Assembly (NCBI GenBank): GCA_020632955.1 | Contig: JACKEO010000006.1 | Span: 165,109-229,108 of the forward strand | Source of the DNA: Alphaproteobacteria bacterium | Lineage (GTDB): Bacteria; Myxococcota_A; UBA796; GCA-2862545 | Direction of reading: 5' to 3' | Length of the DNA: 64,000 nucleotides | Shown: positions 7,686 through 15,669 of the stretch, piece by piece | Numbering within the stretch: position 1 is the first letter of the stretch | How the letters are laid out: each line of letters begins with the position of its first letter | Notes under the pieces: generated by a model | Database searches by the model: none | The model's input: the letters and a program-made list of their open reading frames with translations, nothing else | Told to the model about the DNA's origin: nothing | Made by a program: the position numbers and the translations under genes

Positions 7686-8750
7686 CTACCGGTAGGCGTC
7701 GAGCTCGGGCGGCCGATCCTCGTAGGGGGCGCGCGACACGCCGCTGGCCAGGCGCTCGAGGGCGTGGCGATGGGGCGTGTCGGGGAAGCGGGCGAGCTCC
7801 TGGCGCGCCGCCCAGTGCTCGCGGGCCATGATCTCGCGCGTGCCGTGGATGGCGCGCGTGCGCCGCAGCAGCTCCACCAGCTCGTCGGCCGCCGCGGCGT
7901 CGTGATCCTCCACCAGCGCGCGCCAGAGGTCGGCCACCAGCGGATCGCGCGTGGCGGCGATGGCCACGGGCAGCATGGGCCGGCCCGCCAGGGCGCGCCC
8001 CACCAGGTAGGTGCGCGCGGCCTCGTCCTGCAGCAGCACCACGTCTTCCGCCAGGTGCCACATGCGCCCGAGGTGGCGGCCGAAGCGACCGAAGGCGGCC
8101 ACGTCGGCCTCGCCCACCGCCCCCAGGGCGGCGCCGGCGCGGCAGCAGAAGGCGAGCAGGGCGCCCGTGTGGCCGTCGGCGTGGTGCGACCAGTCGTCCA
8201 CCGTGGGCACGCCGGTCTCCTGCAGGCGGGCCACCACCTCCTGGGCCTCCTGGAAGCCGCGCAGGGCGTCGAGCAGCTCGTCGATCACCCCCGGCGCGCC
8301 GGCGTGACGGGCGAGCTCCATCGCGCGGAGGAGCACCCGGTTGCTGCCCATCCAGCCCACGCTGCGCAGCACCTGGCGGGCCAGGGCGCGGCGCTTGTTC
8401 TTGCGCGGACCCACGGCGGCGTCGTGCAGGGCCAGGGCGGTGTGGAGGAGCTCGGCCGCGTACTGCAGCTCGGGATCGGCCGCGCCGCCGCCCGAGGCAC
8501 GGGCCGCGAGCACCACGAGGATCGGACGGAGCCGCGGCAGCCGGCTGCTGCGCAGGAAGGCCACCTCGTCGGGCTCCTCGTCGGGGGCCTCGCCGACGCG
8601 GGCCTCGGCCGCCGCCACCTCGGGACCCAGCCCGACGAGCTCGCCCAGCAGGCGATCGTCGGCCAGGTCGCGGCCCGCGACGCCTGCCGCGGCGCCGAGC
8701 CAGTCCCCCCGGACTCCGGCCAGCACGCGCTCGAGCCTGTCCAGCACCAC
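7686..8750 (-). CDS. Polyprenyl synthase-like protein, catalytic motifs lost
   Basis: A 354-residue, all-helical protein whose layout follows trans-polyprenyl diphosphate synthases. LPRLRPILVVLAARA (71-85) stands where the family has GKRLRP. AAELLHTALALHD (98-110) stands just before the first Asp-rich motif. But the DDxxD site reads DAAVG (110-114). The Lys of the later KT motif is His in HTGALLAFCCRAGA (about 194). The second Asp-rich motif is reduced to AEDVVLL (234-240). Magnesium-diphosphate binding should therefore be lost. It stands alone, convergent with the lipase-like gene and divergent from the small membrane protein gene at 8877. A structural or regulatory role, or binding of a prenyl lipid without catalysis, is possible. 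The assignment rests on motif order that I read by eye. Confidence 0.6.
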   Translation of the reverse strand: MVLDRLERVLAGVRGDWLGAAAGVAGRDLADDRLLGELVGLGPEVAAAEARVGEAPDEEPDEVAFLRSSRLPRLRPILVVLAARASGGGAADPELQYAAELLHTALALHDAAVGPRKNKRRALARQVLRSVGWMGSNRVLLRAMELARHAGAPGVIDELLDALRGFQEAQEVVARLQETGVPTVDDWSHHADGHTGALLAFCCRAGAALGAVGEADVAAFGRFGRHLGRMWHLAEDVVLLQDEAARTYLVGRALAGRPMLPVAIAATRDPLVADLWRALVEDHDAAAADELVELLRRTRAIHGTREIMAREHWAARQELARFPDTPHRHALERLASGVSRAPYEDRPPELDAYR

Positions 8751-8876
8751 GCGGCCTCCAGCCTGCCTGGACTAACCGGCGGCACGACCGGGGCACGCCG
8801 CGAGGTGCGGCACCCCCGCCCGCGCGCATGGCATCCGGGCGGCCTGCCGGATACGCGCGCCGGCCGCGGAGGCATC

Positions 8877-9161
8877 ATGTCCGACACTCCCGACGCGTCG
8901 CCGGCACCCGGCTCCCCGCTCCACGTGGCCCTGCTCATCGCGGGCGGCCTGTCGCTGGGCACCGGCATCCTCTTCCTGATCGACTCCTTCGGGTGGGCCG
9001 GCGGCGAGTTCAACAAGGACTTCGCCCAGATCGGCTTCTCGGGGCTCGACGACATCTCCCTGCTGCCGGCCTCGCAGATCAGCTTCCCGCTGATCGTGAT
9101 CGGCGCGATCTGCCTGATCGTGGCGAACGCCACGGCCTGGAAGCAGACCGACGGGTACTGA
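8877..9161 (+). CDS. Small two-helix membrane protein
   Basis: A 94-residue protein of unknown function. The ATG at 8877 follows a GGAGG ribosome site at 8867-8871. Two hydrophobic segments are visible: about residues 15-35 (VALLIAGGLSLGTGILFLID) and about residues 68-86 (FPLIVIGAICLIVANATAW). They are separated by a polar loop that contains FNKDFAQIGFSGLDD. It precedes the heterodimeric ABC exporter genes by 42 bases on the same strand and could be cotranscribed with them. I recognise no family. Confidence 0.7.
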   Translation: MSDTPDASPAPGSPLHVALLIAGGLSLGTGILFLIDSFGWAGGEFNKDFAQIGFSGLDDISLLPASQISFPLIVIGAICLIVANATAWKQTDGY

Positions 9162-9203
9162 GGCGCTGCCGCAGGCGCGCCCACGGCGCACGCCGGAGGG
9201 GCC

Positions 9204-10940
9204 GTGCGCCCGCTGCTGATCTTCGCCCGCCGGTACATGGTGCCCTTCTGGCACTGGTACGTCGGCGGCACCCTCGCCCTGCTGGCCACCAACTGGATGT
9301 CGGTGACCATCCCGCTGTACCTGGCGGAGGGCGTCGACGCGCTCGTGTCCACCGACGATCCCACGTCGGCCGTGGCCCGCTCGGCGGTGGCCGTGGGCCT
9401 GATGGGCCTCGCGGTGATCGCGGTGCGCACGCTGTCGCGGGTGCTCTACTTCACGCCCGGACGGCTGGTGGAGGCGCGCGTCAAGCGCGATCTCTTCTCG
9501 GCCATCCTGCGCCACCAGCCCAGCTTCCTGCGCCAGTGGGAGACGGGCGACCTGTTCAGCCGGGTGAGCTCCGACGTGAACATGCTGCGGCTGCTCGCGG
9601 GCTTCGGCGTGCTGCAGCTGGTCAACAGCGTGATCGCCATCGTGCTCGCCGGCGGCCAGATGCTGCGGCTGTCGTCGGAGCTGGCGATCTGGCTGCTGGG
9701 CCCCATCCTCGTGGGCCTCGTGATCGTGCAGCTGTCGATCCAGCACATGTTCGTGCTGATGCGCCGGCTGCAGGTGGAGCTGGCGGCCCTGTCGAGCCAC
9801 ATCCTCGCCAGCTACCGGGGCGTGGCCACGGTGCAGGGCTTCGCCGCCGAGGGGCCGTTCACCGACGTCTTCGACACTCGGAACGAGCAGTACCTGCGCA
9901 CGATGCTGCAGCGCGCCGGCATCCGCGCCGGCATCGGGCCCGCCCTCGCGGTGGCCACCGACGTGAACATCTTCCTGGTGCTCTTCGTGGGCGGCCCGAT
10001 GGTGATCGACGGCCGGCTCACGGTGGGCGAGCTCGTGGCCTTCACCACGCTCGTGGCCTTCATCACGAACCCGCTGCGCAGCAGCTCCTTCCTCTACTCC
10101 ATCGTCAAGGAGGCCCAGGCCTCGCTGGAGCGCGTGGAGGCCATCCAGGGGGTGCCGCCCGACCGGCCCGAGCTCCCCCACCCCGCCCCCGCCCCCGCGC
10201 AGGCCCCGCGGCTCGAGATCCGGCACCTCACCTTCGCCTACCCGGGGTCCGAGGACCCCGCGCTGCACGACGTGAGCTTCACGGTGCCCGCCGGCAGCAC
10301 CGTGGGGATCCTGGGGCTCACGGGGTCGGGCAAGTCCACGCTGCTCGCCCTGCTGGCGCGTCTGTACAACCCCCCGCCCGGCACCATCCTGGTGGACGGC
10401 ACCGATCTGTGCCGCCTCGACCTCGACCACTGGCGTGAGCGCCTCACGCTGGTGCCCCAGAAGGCCTTCCTCTTCTCCGAGACCCTGGCCGACAACGTGC
10501 TGCTGGGTCCGCCCGACGAGGAGCGCCTCGCGCGGGCGATGCGGCTGTCGGCCCTGGAGCCCGATCTCGAGGCCCTGCCCGAGGGCACGGCCACCCTGGT
10601 GGGCGAGGCGGGGGTGCGCCTGTCGGGCGGCCAGCGCCAGCGCACGGCCCTGGCCCGCGGGCTGGTGCGCGACCACACCGTGCTGCTGCTCGACGACGTG
10701 CTGTCGGCGGTGGACCACGCCACCGAGAAGGAGCTCATCGGCACCATCCGCGGCGCCGGGTCCGGCAGCACCGTCACCACCCTGCTCGTCGCCCACCGCG
10801 TGAGCGCGCTGCAGCACGCCGACCAGGTGGTGGTGCTCGACGAGGGCCGCGTGGTGGACGTGGGCCGCCCCGACGAGCTGCTGGCGCGTCCCGGCCTGTT
10901 CCGCGACACCTGGCAGCAGCAGCAGGCGGAGGGCGCGTGA
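9204..10940 (+). CDS. ABC exporter half-transporter, degenerate-site partner
   Basis: A 578-residue half-transporter with six N-terminal membrane helices (about residues 1-310) fused to one ATPase domain. Walker A is GLTGSGKST (about 370-378), the signature LSGGQRQRTALARG (about 474) is canonical, and the H-loop His is in LLVAHRVSAL. The Walker B motif reads LLLLDDVLSAVD, with Asp where the catalytic Glu should be. This is the usual mark of the inactive ATP site in heterodimeric exporters of the MdlA/MdlB, BmrC/BmrD and TM287/288 type. The stop overlaps the GTG start of the partner gene by 4 bases. Probably exports drugs, lipids or peptides; the substrate cannot be read. Confidence 0.9.
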   Translation: MRPLLIFARRYMVPFWHWYVGGTLALLATNWMSVTIPLYLAEGVDALVSTDDPTSAVARSAVAVGLMGLAVIAVRTLSRVLYFTPGRLVEARVKRDLFSAILRHQPSFLRQWETGDLFSRVSSDVNMLRLLAGFGVLQLVNSVIAIVLAGGQMLRLSSELAIWLLGPILVGLVIVQLSIQHMFVLMRRLQVELAALSSHILASYRGVATVQGFAAEGPFTDVFDTRNEQYLRTMLQRAGIRAGIGPALAVATDVNIFLVLFVGGPMVIDGRLTVGELVAFTTLVAFITNPLRSSSFLYSIVKEAQASLERVEAIQGVPPDRPELPHPAPAPAQAPRLEIRHLTFAYPGSEDPALHDVSFTVPAGSTVGILGLTGSGKSTLLALLARLYNPPPGTILVDGTDLCRLDLDHWRERLTLVPQKAFLFSETLADNVLLGPPDEERLARAMRLSALEPDLEALPEGTATLVGEAGVRLSGGQRQRTALARGLVRDHTVLLLDDVLSAVDHATEKELIGTIRGAGSGSTVTTLLVAHRVSALQHADQVVVLDEGRVVDVGRPDELLARPGLFRDTWQQQQAEGA

Positions 10941-12685
10941 GCGAGGAGACCACCCGCTCCGACAGCGCGCTGTGGCGGTCGCTGTGGCCCTTCCTGGCCC
11001 GCGACAAGGCGCTGTACGCCGTGGCCCTGCTGCTCGCCCCGGCCACGGCCCTCATGGTGATCGTGCAGCCCTGGCTGCTGCAGCACGTCATCGACACCGC
11101 GATCATCCCCGGCGACCTCGACGGCGTGCGGCGCGGCGCCCTGCTCTTCCTGGGCACGATCGTGGCGGGCTTCGTCTTCCAGGTGGGCCACACCCTGGCG
11201 CTGTCGTACGCCGCGATGCGCACGATCACGCACGTGCGCCACGCGGTCTACACCCACACGATCACGCGGGCGCAGCGCTTCTTCGACGTGCAGCCCACGG
11301 GTCGGCTGCTCACGCGGGCCACGAACGACGTCGAGACCCTGGGCGAGACGCTCACCGCGGGCGCCATCACCATCGTGCTCGACGCGCTGCAGGTCACGGG
11401 CGTGCTCGTCGCCATGTTCCTGCTGGACGCGCGCCTCACCCTGGTGCTGCTGCTCGTGGCGCCGGTGCTGGGCGTGGTGATCGAGTCGCTGCGGCGGGTG
11501 CTGCGCGGCCTGTACACCGAGATCCGCACCAGCCTCGCCGAGCTCAACGCCTACCTGTCGGAGCGGCTGGACGGCGTGCAGATCGTGCAGCTCTACCGCG
11601 ACGAGGAGCGCACGCTGCAGGGCTTCGACGAGCGGCTCGACCGCTACCGCGACGCCACGGTGCGCACGAACGTCTACGACGCGCTGGTGTACGCCACGGT
11701 GGACGGCCTGTCGTCGGTGACCCTGGCCCTGATGCTCTGGTACGGCAGCGGCGGCCTGCTCGAGGGCACGGTCACCGCCGGCGTGCTCGCGGCCTTCATC
11801 GACTACGTGGCCAAGCTCTTCCGTCCCATCCAGGAGTTCTCGGCGAAGATCGCGATCATCCAGCGCGCGATGGCGGCGCTGTCGAAGATCTTCGGCCTGC
11901 TCGACGTGGACGAGGCCATCGCGTCGGGCGAGGCCGAGCTGCCCACGCCCCGGGGCGAGGTGGCCCTGCAGGGCGTGCAGTTCGCCTACGGGGACGGCCC
12001 GAAGGTGCTCCACGGCATCGACCTGCACGTGGCACCCGGCGAGGTGGTGGCGCTGGTGGGCCGCACCGGGTCGGGCAAGACCACGATCGGCAAGCTGCTC
12101 ACGCGCGCCTACGAGGGCTTCTCGGGCTCGATCACCCTCGACGGCCACGCGCTGGCCGACCTGTCGGTGGCCTCGGTGCGGCGCGCCGTGGGGTCGGTGC
12201 ACCAGGACGTGCAGCTCTTCCCCGGCACCGTACGGTTCAACCTCACGCTGGGCCACCCGGTCGACGACGATCGCGTGCGCGAGGCCGTCCGCCTCGCCCG
12301 TGCCGAGCAGGTGGTGGAGCGGCTGGGCGGCCTCGACGGCACCATCGAGGAGGCGGGCCGGAACGTGTCGGCCGGCGAGGCGCAGCTGCTGTCCTTCGCG
12401 CGCACGCTGGTCTACGACCCCGCCGTGGTCATCCTCGACGAGGCCACGGCCAGCGTCGACAGCCTCACCGAGGCGCGCATCCAGGAGGCCACCGAGGCCA
12501 TCCTCCGGCGCAAGACCACCCTGGTGATCGCCCACCGCCTGTCCACCATCGTGGGCGCCGACCGCATCGCGGTGCTCGACAAGGGCCGGCTGGTGGAGCT
12601 GGGCTCGCACGCCGAGCTGCTGGCCAGGGGCGGCATGTACGCGCGGCTGTTCGAGGAGCAGTTCGTGGAGGGCGCGTCGGCCTGA
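10937..12685 (+). CDS. ABC exporter half-transporter, catalytic-Glu partner
   Basis: A 582-residue half-transporter with the same layout as its upstream partner: six membrane helices, then an ATPase domain. Walker A is GRTGSGKTT (about 374-382), and Walker B VVILDEATASVD (about 497) keeps the catalytic Glu. The signature loop is altered to NVSAGEAQLLSFAR in place of LSGGQ. In a heterodimer, the intact Glu of this chain pairs with the intact LSGGQ of the other, giving one working and one dead ATP site. The two genes overlap by 4 bases, which supports an obligate pair. It ends 4 bases from a convergent ABC ATPase gene that belongs to a different system. Confidence 0.9.
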   Translation: MSEETTRSDSALWRSLWPFLARDKALYAVALLLAPATALMVIVQPWLLQHVIDTAIIPGDLDGVRRGALLFLGTIVAGFVFQVGHTLALSYAAMRTITHVRHAVYTHTITRAQRFFDVQPTGRLLTRATNDVETLGETLTAGAITIVLDALQVTGVLVAMFLLDARLTLVLLLVAPVLGVVIESLRRVLRGLYTEIRTSLAELNAYLSERLDGVQIVQLYRDEERTLQGFDERLDRYRDATVRTNVYDALVYATVDGLSSVTLALMLWYGSGGLLEGTVTAGVLAAFIDYVAKLFRPIQEFSAKIAIIQRAMAALSKIFGLLDVDEAIASGEAELPTPRGEVALQGVQFAYGDGPKVLHGIDLHVAPGEVVALVGRTGSGKTTIGKLLTRAYEGFSGSITLDGHALADLSVASVRRAVGSVHQDVQLFPGTVRFNLTLGHPVDDDRVREAVRLARAEQVVERLGGLDGTIEEAGRNVSAGEAQLLSFARTLVYDPAVVILDEATASVDSLTEARIQEATEAILRRKTTLVIAHRLSTIVGADRIAVLDKGRLVELGSHAELLARGGMYARLFEEQFVEGASA

Positions 12686-12689
12686 CCAC

Positions 12690-13412
12690 TCAGCCCGCGC
12701 TGCCCCCGTCCCGCTCCGCCTCCAGCCGCTCGAGGAACAGCGCCTCCAGCGCCCCCGGACCCAGATCCGTGGTGCGCACGTCGGCCACCACGCGGCCGTG
12801 GGCCAGCATCACCACGCGGTCGGCCACCGCCGCCACCGTCTCCACCACGTGGGTGGAGAGCAGCACGGTGGCGCCTGCGTCCACGCGGCGGCGCAGCTCC
12901 TTCTTGATGCGGGCCGCACTGGGGGGATCCAGACCGTTGATGGCCTCGTCGAGCACGATCACGGGCGGGTCGCCCAGCAGGGCCATCGCGAGCGCCGTCT
13001 TGCGCCGCATGCCCTGGCTGTACTCGCGGATGGGCCGGTCGGCGTCGGCCCCGAGCTCGGTGAGGTCCAGCGCGGCCTCGACGCCCTCGGACCCGCGCAC
13101 CTCGGCGGCGAAGGCGAGCATCTCGCGGGCGGAGAGGTGCTCGAAGAGCGCGGGGTGCTCCGGCACGGCGCCCAGGCGGGCCAGGGCCTCGCGGGGCTGG
13201 GCGTGCACGTCGACGCCCGCGATGCGCACCTGCCCCTCGGTGGGGCGCTGCTGGCCCGTGAGCAGCGACAGCAGCGTGGACTTGCCGGCCCCGTTGTGGC
13301 CGATGAGGCCCACGAAGGTGCCCGCGGGGACCACGAGATCCACCCGGTCCAGGGCCACCACGCGGCCGTAGACCTTGCGGACCCCCACGACGTCCAGCGC
13401 CACCTCGCTCAC
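12690..13412 (-). CDS. ABC transporter ATP-binding subunit
   Basis: A 240-residue stand-alone ATPase of an ABC-2 type exporter. Walker A is GHNGAGKST (38-46), the Q-loop region is AVPEHPALFEHLSARE, the signature is YSQGMRRK (131-138), Walker B is VIVLDEAINGLD (151-162), and the switch His lies in LLSTHVVETV. The YSQGM signature and the short length are typical of multidrug, bacteriocin or gliding-type exporters (CcmA family). It starts with GTG inside the stop of the permease gene (overlap 4 bases), so the two are made together. It is the last gene of the run that begins at miaB. Confidence 0.9.
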   Translation of the reverse strand: MSEVALDVVGVRKVYGRVVALDRVDLVVPAGTFVGLIGHNGAGKSTLLSLLTGQQRPTEGQVRIAGVDVHAQPREALARLGAVPEHPALFEHLSAREMLAFAAEVRGSEGVEAALDLTELGADADRPIREYSQGMRRKTALAMALLGDPPVIVLDEAINGLDPPSAARIKKELRRRVDAGATVLLSTHVVETVAAVADRVVMLAHGRVVADVRTTDLGPGALEALFLERLEAERDGGSAG

Positions 13413-14791
13413 CCCGCGCCTCCCAGGCCCACGGCCGCCGCCACCACCACCGCCGCCGTGCCCAGGTACGGCGCCAGGCCCCGCTCGCGCCACGTGGACC
13501 ACAGCGCAGCGGCCAGCCCGGCGAGCCCCAGCAGCGGCAGGCCGGCCCCCGCGGTGCGCAGCGCGCGCGCCGCCCCCTCGGCGAAGCCCACGTCGAGCAC
13601 GCCCCGCAGCGCCACGCCGCCCGCCACGAGCAGCGCGGGCATCGCCGCCCAGGCCACCACCACCGCCACGTGCGCCGCGGCGCGCACCCACGGGTCGCGT
13701 GGCAGCCAGAGGCGCAGGAAGGCGGGCTCCTCGCGGGAGCCGAGCAGGGCCACCACGCCGGCCACCCAGCCCGCGCACCCGGCGAGCAGGCCCGCCCGCA
13801 CGGGACCCGAGGGCTCCTGGGTCCACCCCAGCAGCACACCTCCGGCGGCGAGCAGCCACAGGGCCGACAGCCAGGCGCGCTGGCTGCGCCAGCCGTAGCG
13901 CAGGTCGAGCAGCACCCAGCGGCCCACCGCGGCGGGCAACCAGCGGATCACCCAGTCCAGCGGCACGTGGCGCGCCTCGTCCTCCTGCTCCACCGCGGCG
14001 TAGCGGGCGCGGATCTCGGCGAGCACCACGCTGGCCTCGAACCACGCCGCGTCCGCGACGCGCCCCACCAGCGGCAGCAGCGCCAGGCCCACCACCCCGG
14101 GCGCCGCCAGGGCCAGCCAGCCGTCGGAGGCCCCCCCGAGCACGCCCACCGCCCCCTGGGCGGCCCGCAGCACCAGCCAGCCACCCAGCGCGGTGGAGGG
14201 CGCCAGCGCGTAGACGATGGCCGCCTGGGGACGTGGGTTGTTGCCCCGCAGCAGGTCGAGCGCCGGCGCCCAGCCCGGCTCGTCGGCCACGTGCACCGCG
14301 CCGAGCAAGGCCAGGGCGCCGCCCACGAGGCCCGCGATCGCCGCCCCCACCAGCACCAGCAGCCCGAGGGCCCAGGCCGCCCAGCCCACCTCCAGGGCCA
14401 CCGGCAGCAGCACCACGGCGGTGCCGGCCACCACCCACGCGGTGCGCCGCGCGGCCTCCAGCAGCTCGGCGGTCACCACGCCCCGCGGGTCCACGGGCAG
14501 CAGGCTCATCACGGCGCGGGCCGGGCCCCGCAGCACCGTGGCGTGCACCACCAGCCCCGCCACCGTGAGCACGAACAGGCCGGCGCGCCCGAAGGCCCCG
14601 GCGAGGCCCGCCCCCCAGCCGGAGGCATCCCCGTCGAGGAAGGACAGGAAGGCCGTGCGCACGAGCGGCAGCAGAAGCACCAGCACGACGAGGGGCACCA
14701 CGGCGCCCACCACCCGCGCACCGCGGCCCTGCGCCGCCGCCGCACGGCGCCGCTGCCAGCCGAGCACCCGCAGGTAGGGAGCGGCGCTCAC
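13409..14791 (-). CDS. ABC-2 type membrane permease (predicted)
   Basis: A 460-residue, very hydrophobic protein with about ten predicted membrane helices, rich in Ala, Leu, Val and Gly. The single conspicuous soluble segment (about residues 265-300, ARYAAVEQEDEARHVPLDWV) interrupts them. No sequence motif names the family. The role of membrane partner is inferred from the 4-base overlaps on both sides, with the CPBP protease gene upstream and the ABC ATPase gene downstream. Together they would form an exporter. Substrate unknown. Confidence 0.72.
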   Translation of the reverse strand: MSAAPYLRVLGWQRRRAAAAQGRGARVVGAVVPLVVLVLLLPLVRTAFLSFLDGDASGWGAGLAGAFGRAGLFVLTVAGLVVHATVLRGPARAVMSLLPVDPRGVVTAELLEAARRTAWVVAGTAVVLLPVALEVGWAAWALGLLVLVGAAIAGLVGGALALLGAVHVADEPGWAPALDLLRGNNPRPQAAIVYALAPSTALGGWLVLRAAQGAVGVLGGASDGWLALAAPGVVGLALLPLVGRVADAAWFEASVVLAEIRARYAAVEQEDEARHVPLDWVIRWLPAAVGRWVLLDLRYGWRSQRAWLSALWLLAAGGVLLGWTQEPSGPVRAGLLAGCAGWVAGVVALLGSREEPAFLRLWLPRDPWVRAAAHVAVVVAWAAMPALLVAGGVALRGVLDVGFAEGAARALRTAGAGLPLLGLAGLAAALWSTWRERGLAPYLGTAAVVVAAAVGLGGAG

Positions 14792-15669
14792 GCCGTGGCG
14801 TCCGGGGGCCAGGCCGCATCGCTGGCCAGGCCGTCGGGGTGCCGACGCCGGAGCAGGCCCAGCAGGCCCAGCAGGCAGGCCGCGCCCAGGCCGCCCACCA
14901 CCGCGAGGGCCACGTCGGACTCCGCCTCGACGGCCAGCACCACCAGCCCCACGCCCAGCGCGTTGTTCGCCGCGTGCAGCAGCACACCCGGCCACACCGA
15001 GCCCGAGGTCCACCGCAGCCAGCCCAGGGCCAGCCCGGTCACGAGCGTGGCCGGCGACTGCACCGGGTCGAGGTGGTAGGCCGCGAACAGCACGCTCGTG
15101 ACGATCAGCGCCCCGAGGGGCCCGGCCGAGCGCCGCGTGGTGTCCCAGAAGAAGCCGCGGAAGACCAGCTCCTCGGCCAGCGGCGCGCCCACGCAGATCT
15201 CCAGCGCGAACAGCACCCGCCACACCGCGGGCCCCTCCGTGAGCGCCTTGGCGATGAAGTCGAGGGAGCCCTCGGACCCCACGAGCTCGCGCAGCGACTC
15301 GGCGAGCAGGCCCGGCAGCCAGCCCACCAGCAGCCCCAGCGCGATGCCCAGCGCCCAGAAGGCATGGGGCGCGGGCCAGGCGCCGAACACGCCCGTCCAC
15401 CCCTGCGGCCGGGCCGCCCGCTGGCGGGGCCCGTACCAGAGCCAGCCCACCAGCAGCTGCGCCACGGGCACCAGCGCCACCATCGCCGGCAGCTGCACCC
15501 CCGTGGTGGCCACCACCAGCCACGTGGGCAGCGGCCCGCCCATCGGCTGCTCGGTCGCCAGCAGCATCCCGAAGGCCATCAGCCCCAGCCCGAACAGCAC
15601 CGTGCCCCAGCCCACGGAGAAGACCAGCGCCAGCCACAGCGCGCCCAGGTCCCCCCGCCGGTCAGCCAC
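14788..15669 (-). CDS. CPBP family intramembrane metalloprotease
   Basis: A 293-residue polytopic membrane protein with the three motifs of the CAAX protease/bacteriocin-processing (Abi) family. These are EELVFRG (Glu166, Glu167, Arg171), FAAYH (His199) and HAANN (His232, Asn236), so the metal and catalytic residues are intact. Members cleave prenylated proteins, process peptides or protect against bacteriocins. The start overlaps the 3' end of miaB by 8 bases, and the stop overlaps the permease start by 4. The link to an ABC exporter suggests processing or immunity for an exported peptide, but no precursor peptide gene is visible nearby. Confidence 0.88.
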   Translation of the reverse strand: MADRRGDLGALWLALVFSVGWGTVLFGLGLMAFGMLLATEQPMGGPLPTWLVVATTGVQLPAMVALVPVAQLLVGWLWYGPRQRAARPQGWTGVFGAWPAPHAFWALGIALGLLVGWLPGLLAESLRELVGSEGSLDFIAKALTEGPAVWRVLFALEICVGAPLAEELVFRGFFWDTTRRSAGPLGALIVTSVLFAAYHLDPVQSPATLVTGLALGWLRWTSGSVWPGVLLHAANNALGVGLVVLAVEAESDVALAVVGGLGAACLLGLLGLLRRRHPDGLASDAAWPPDATA

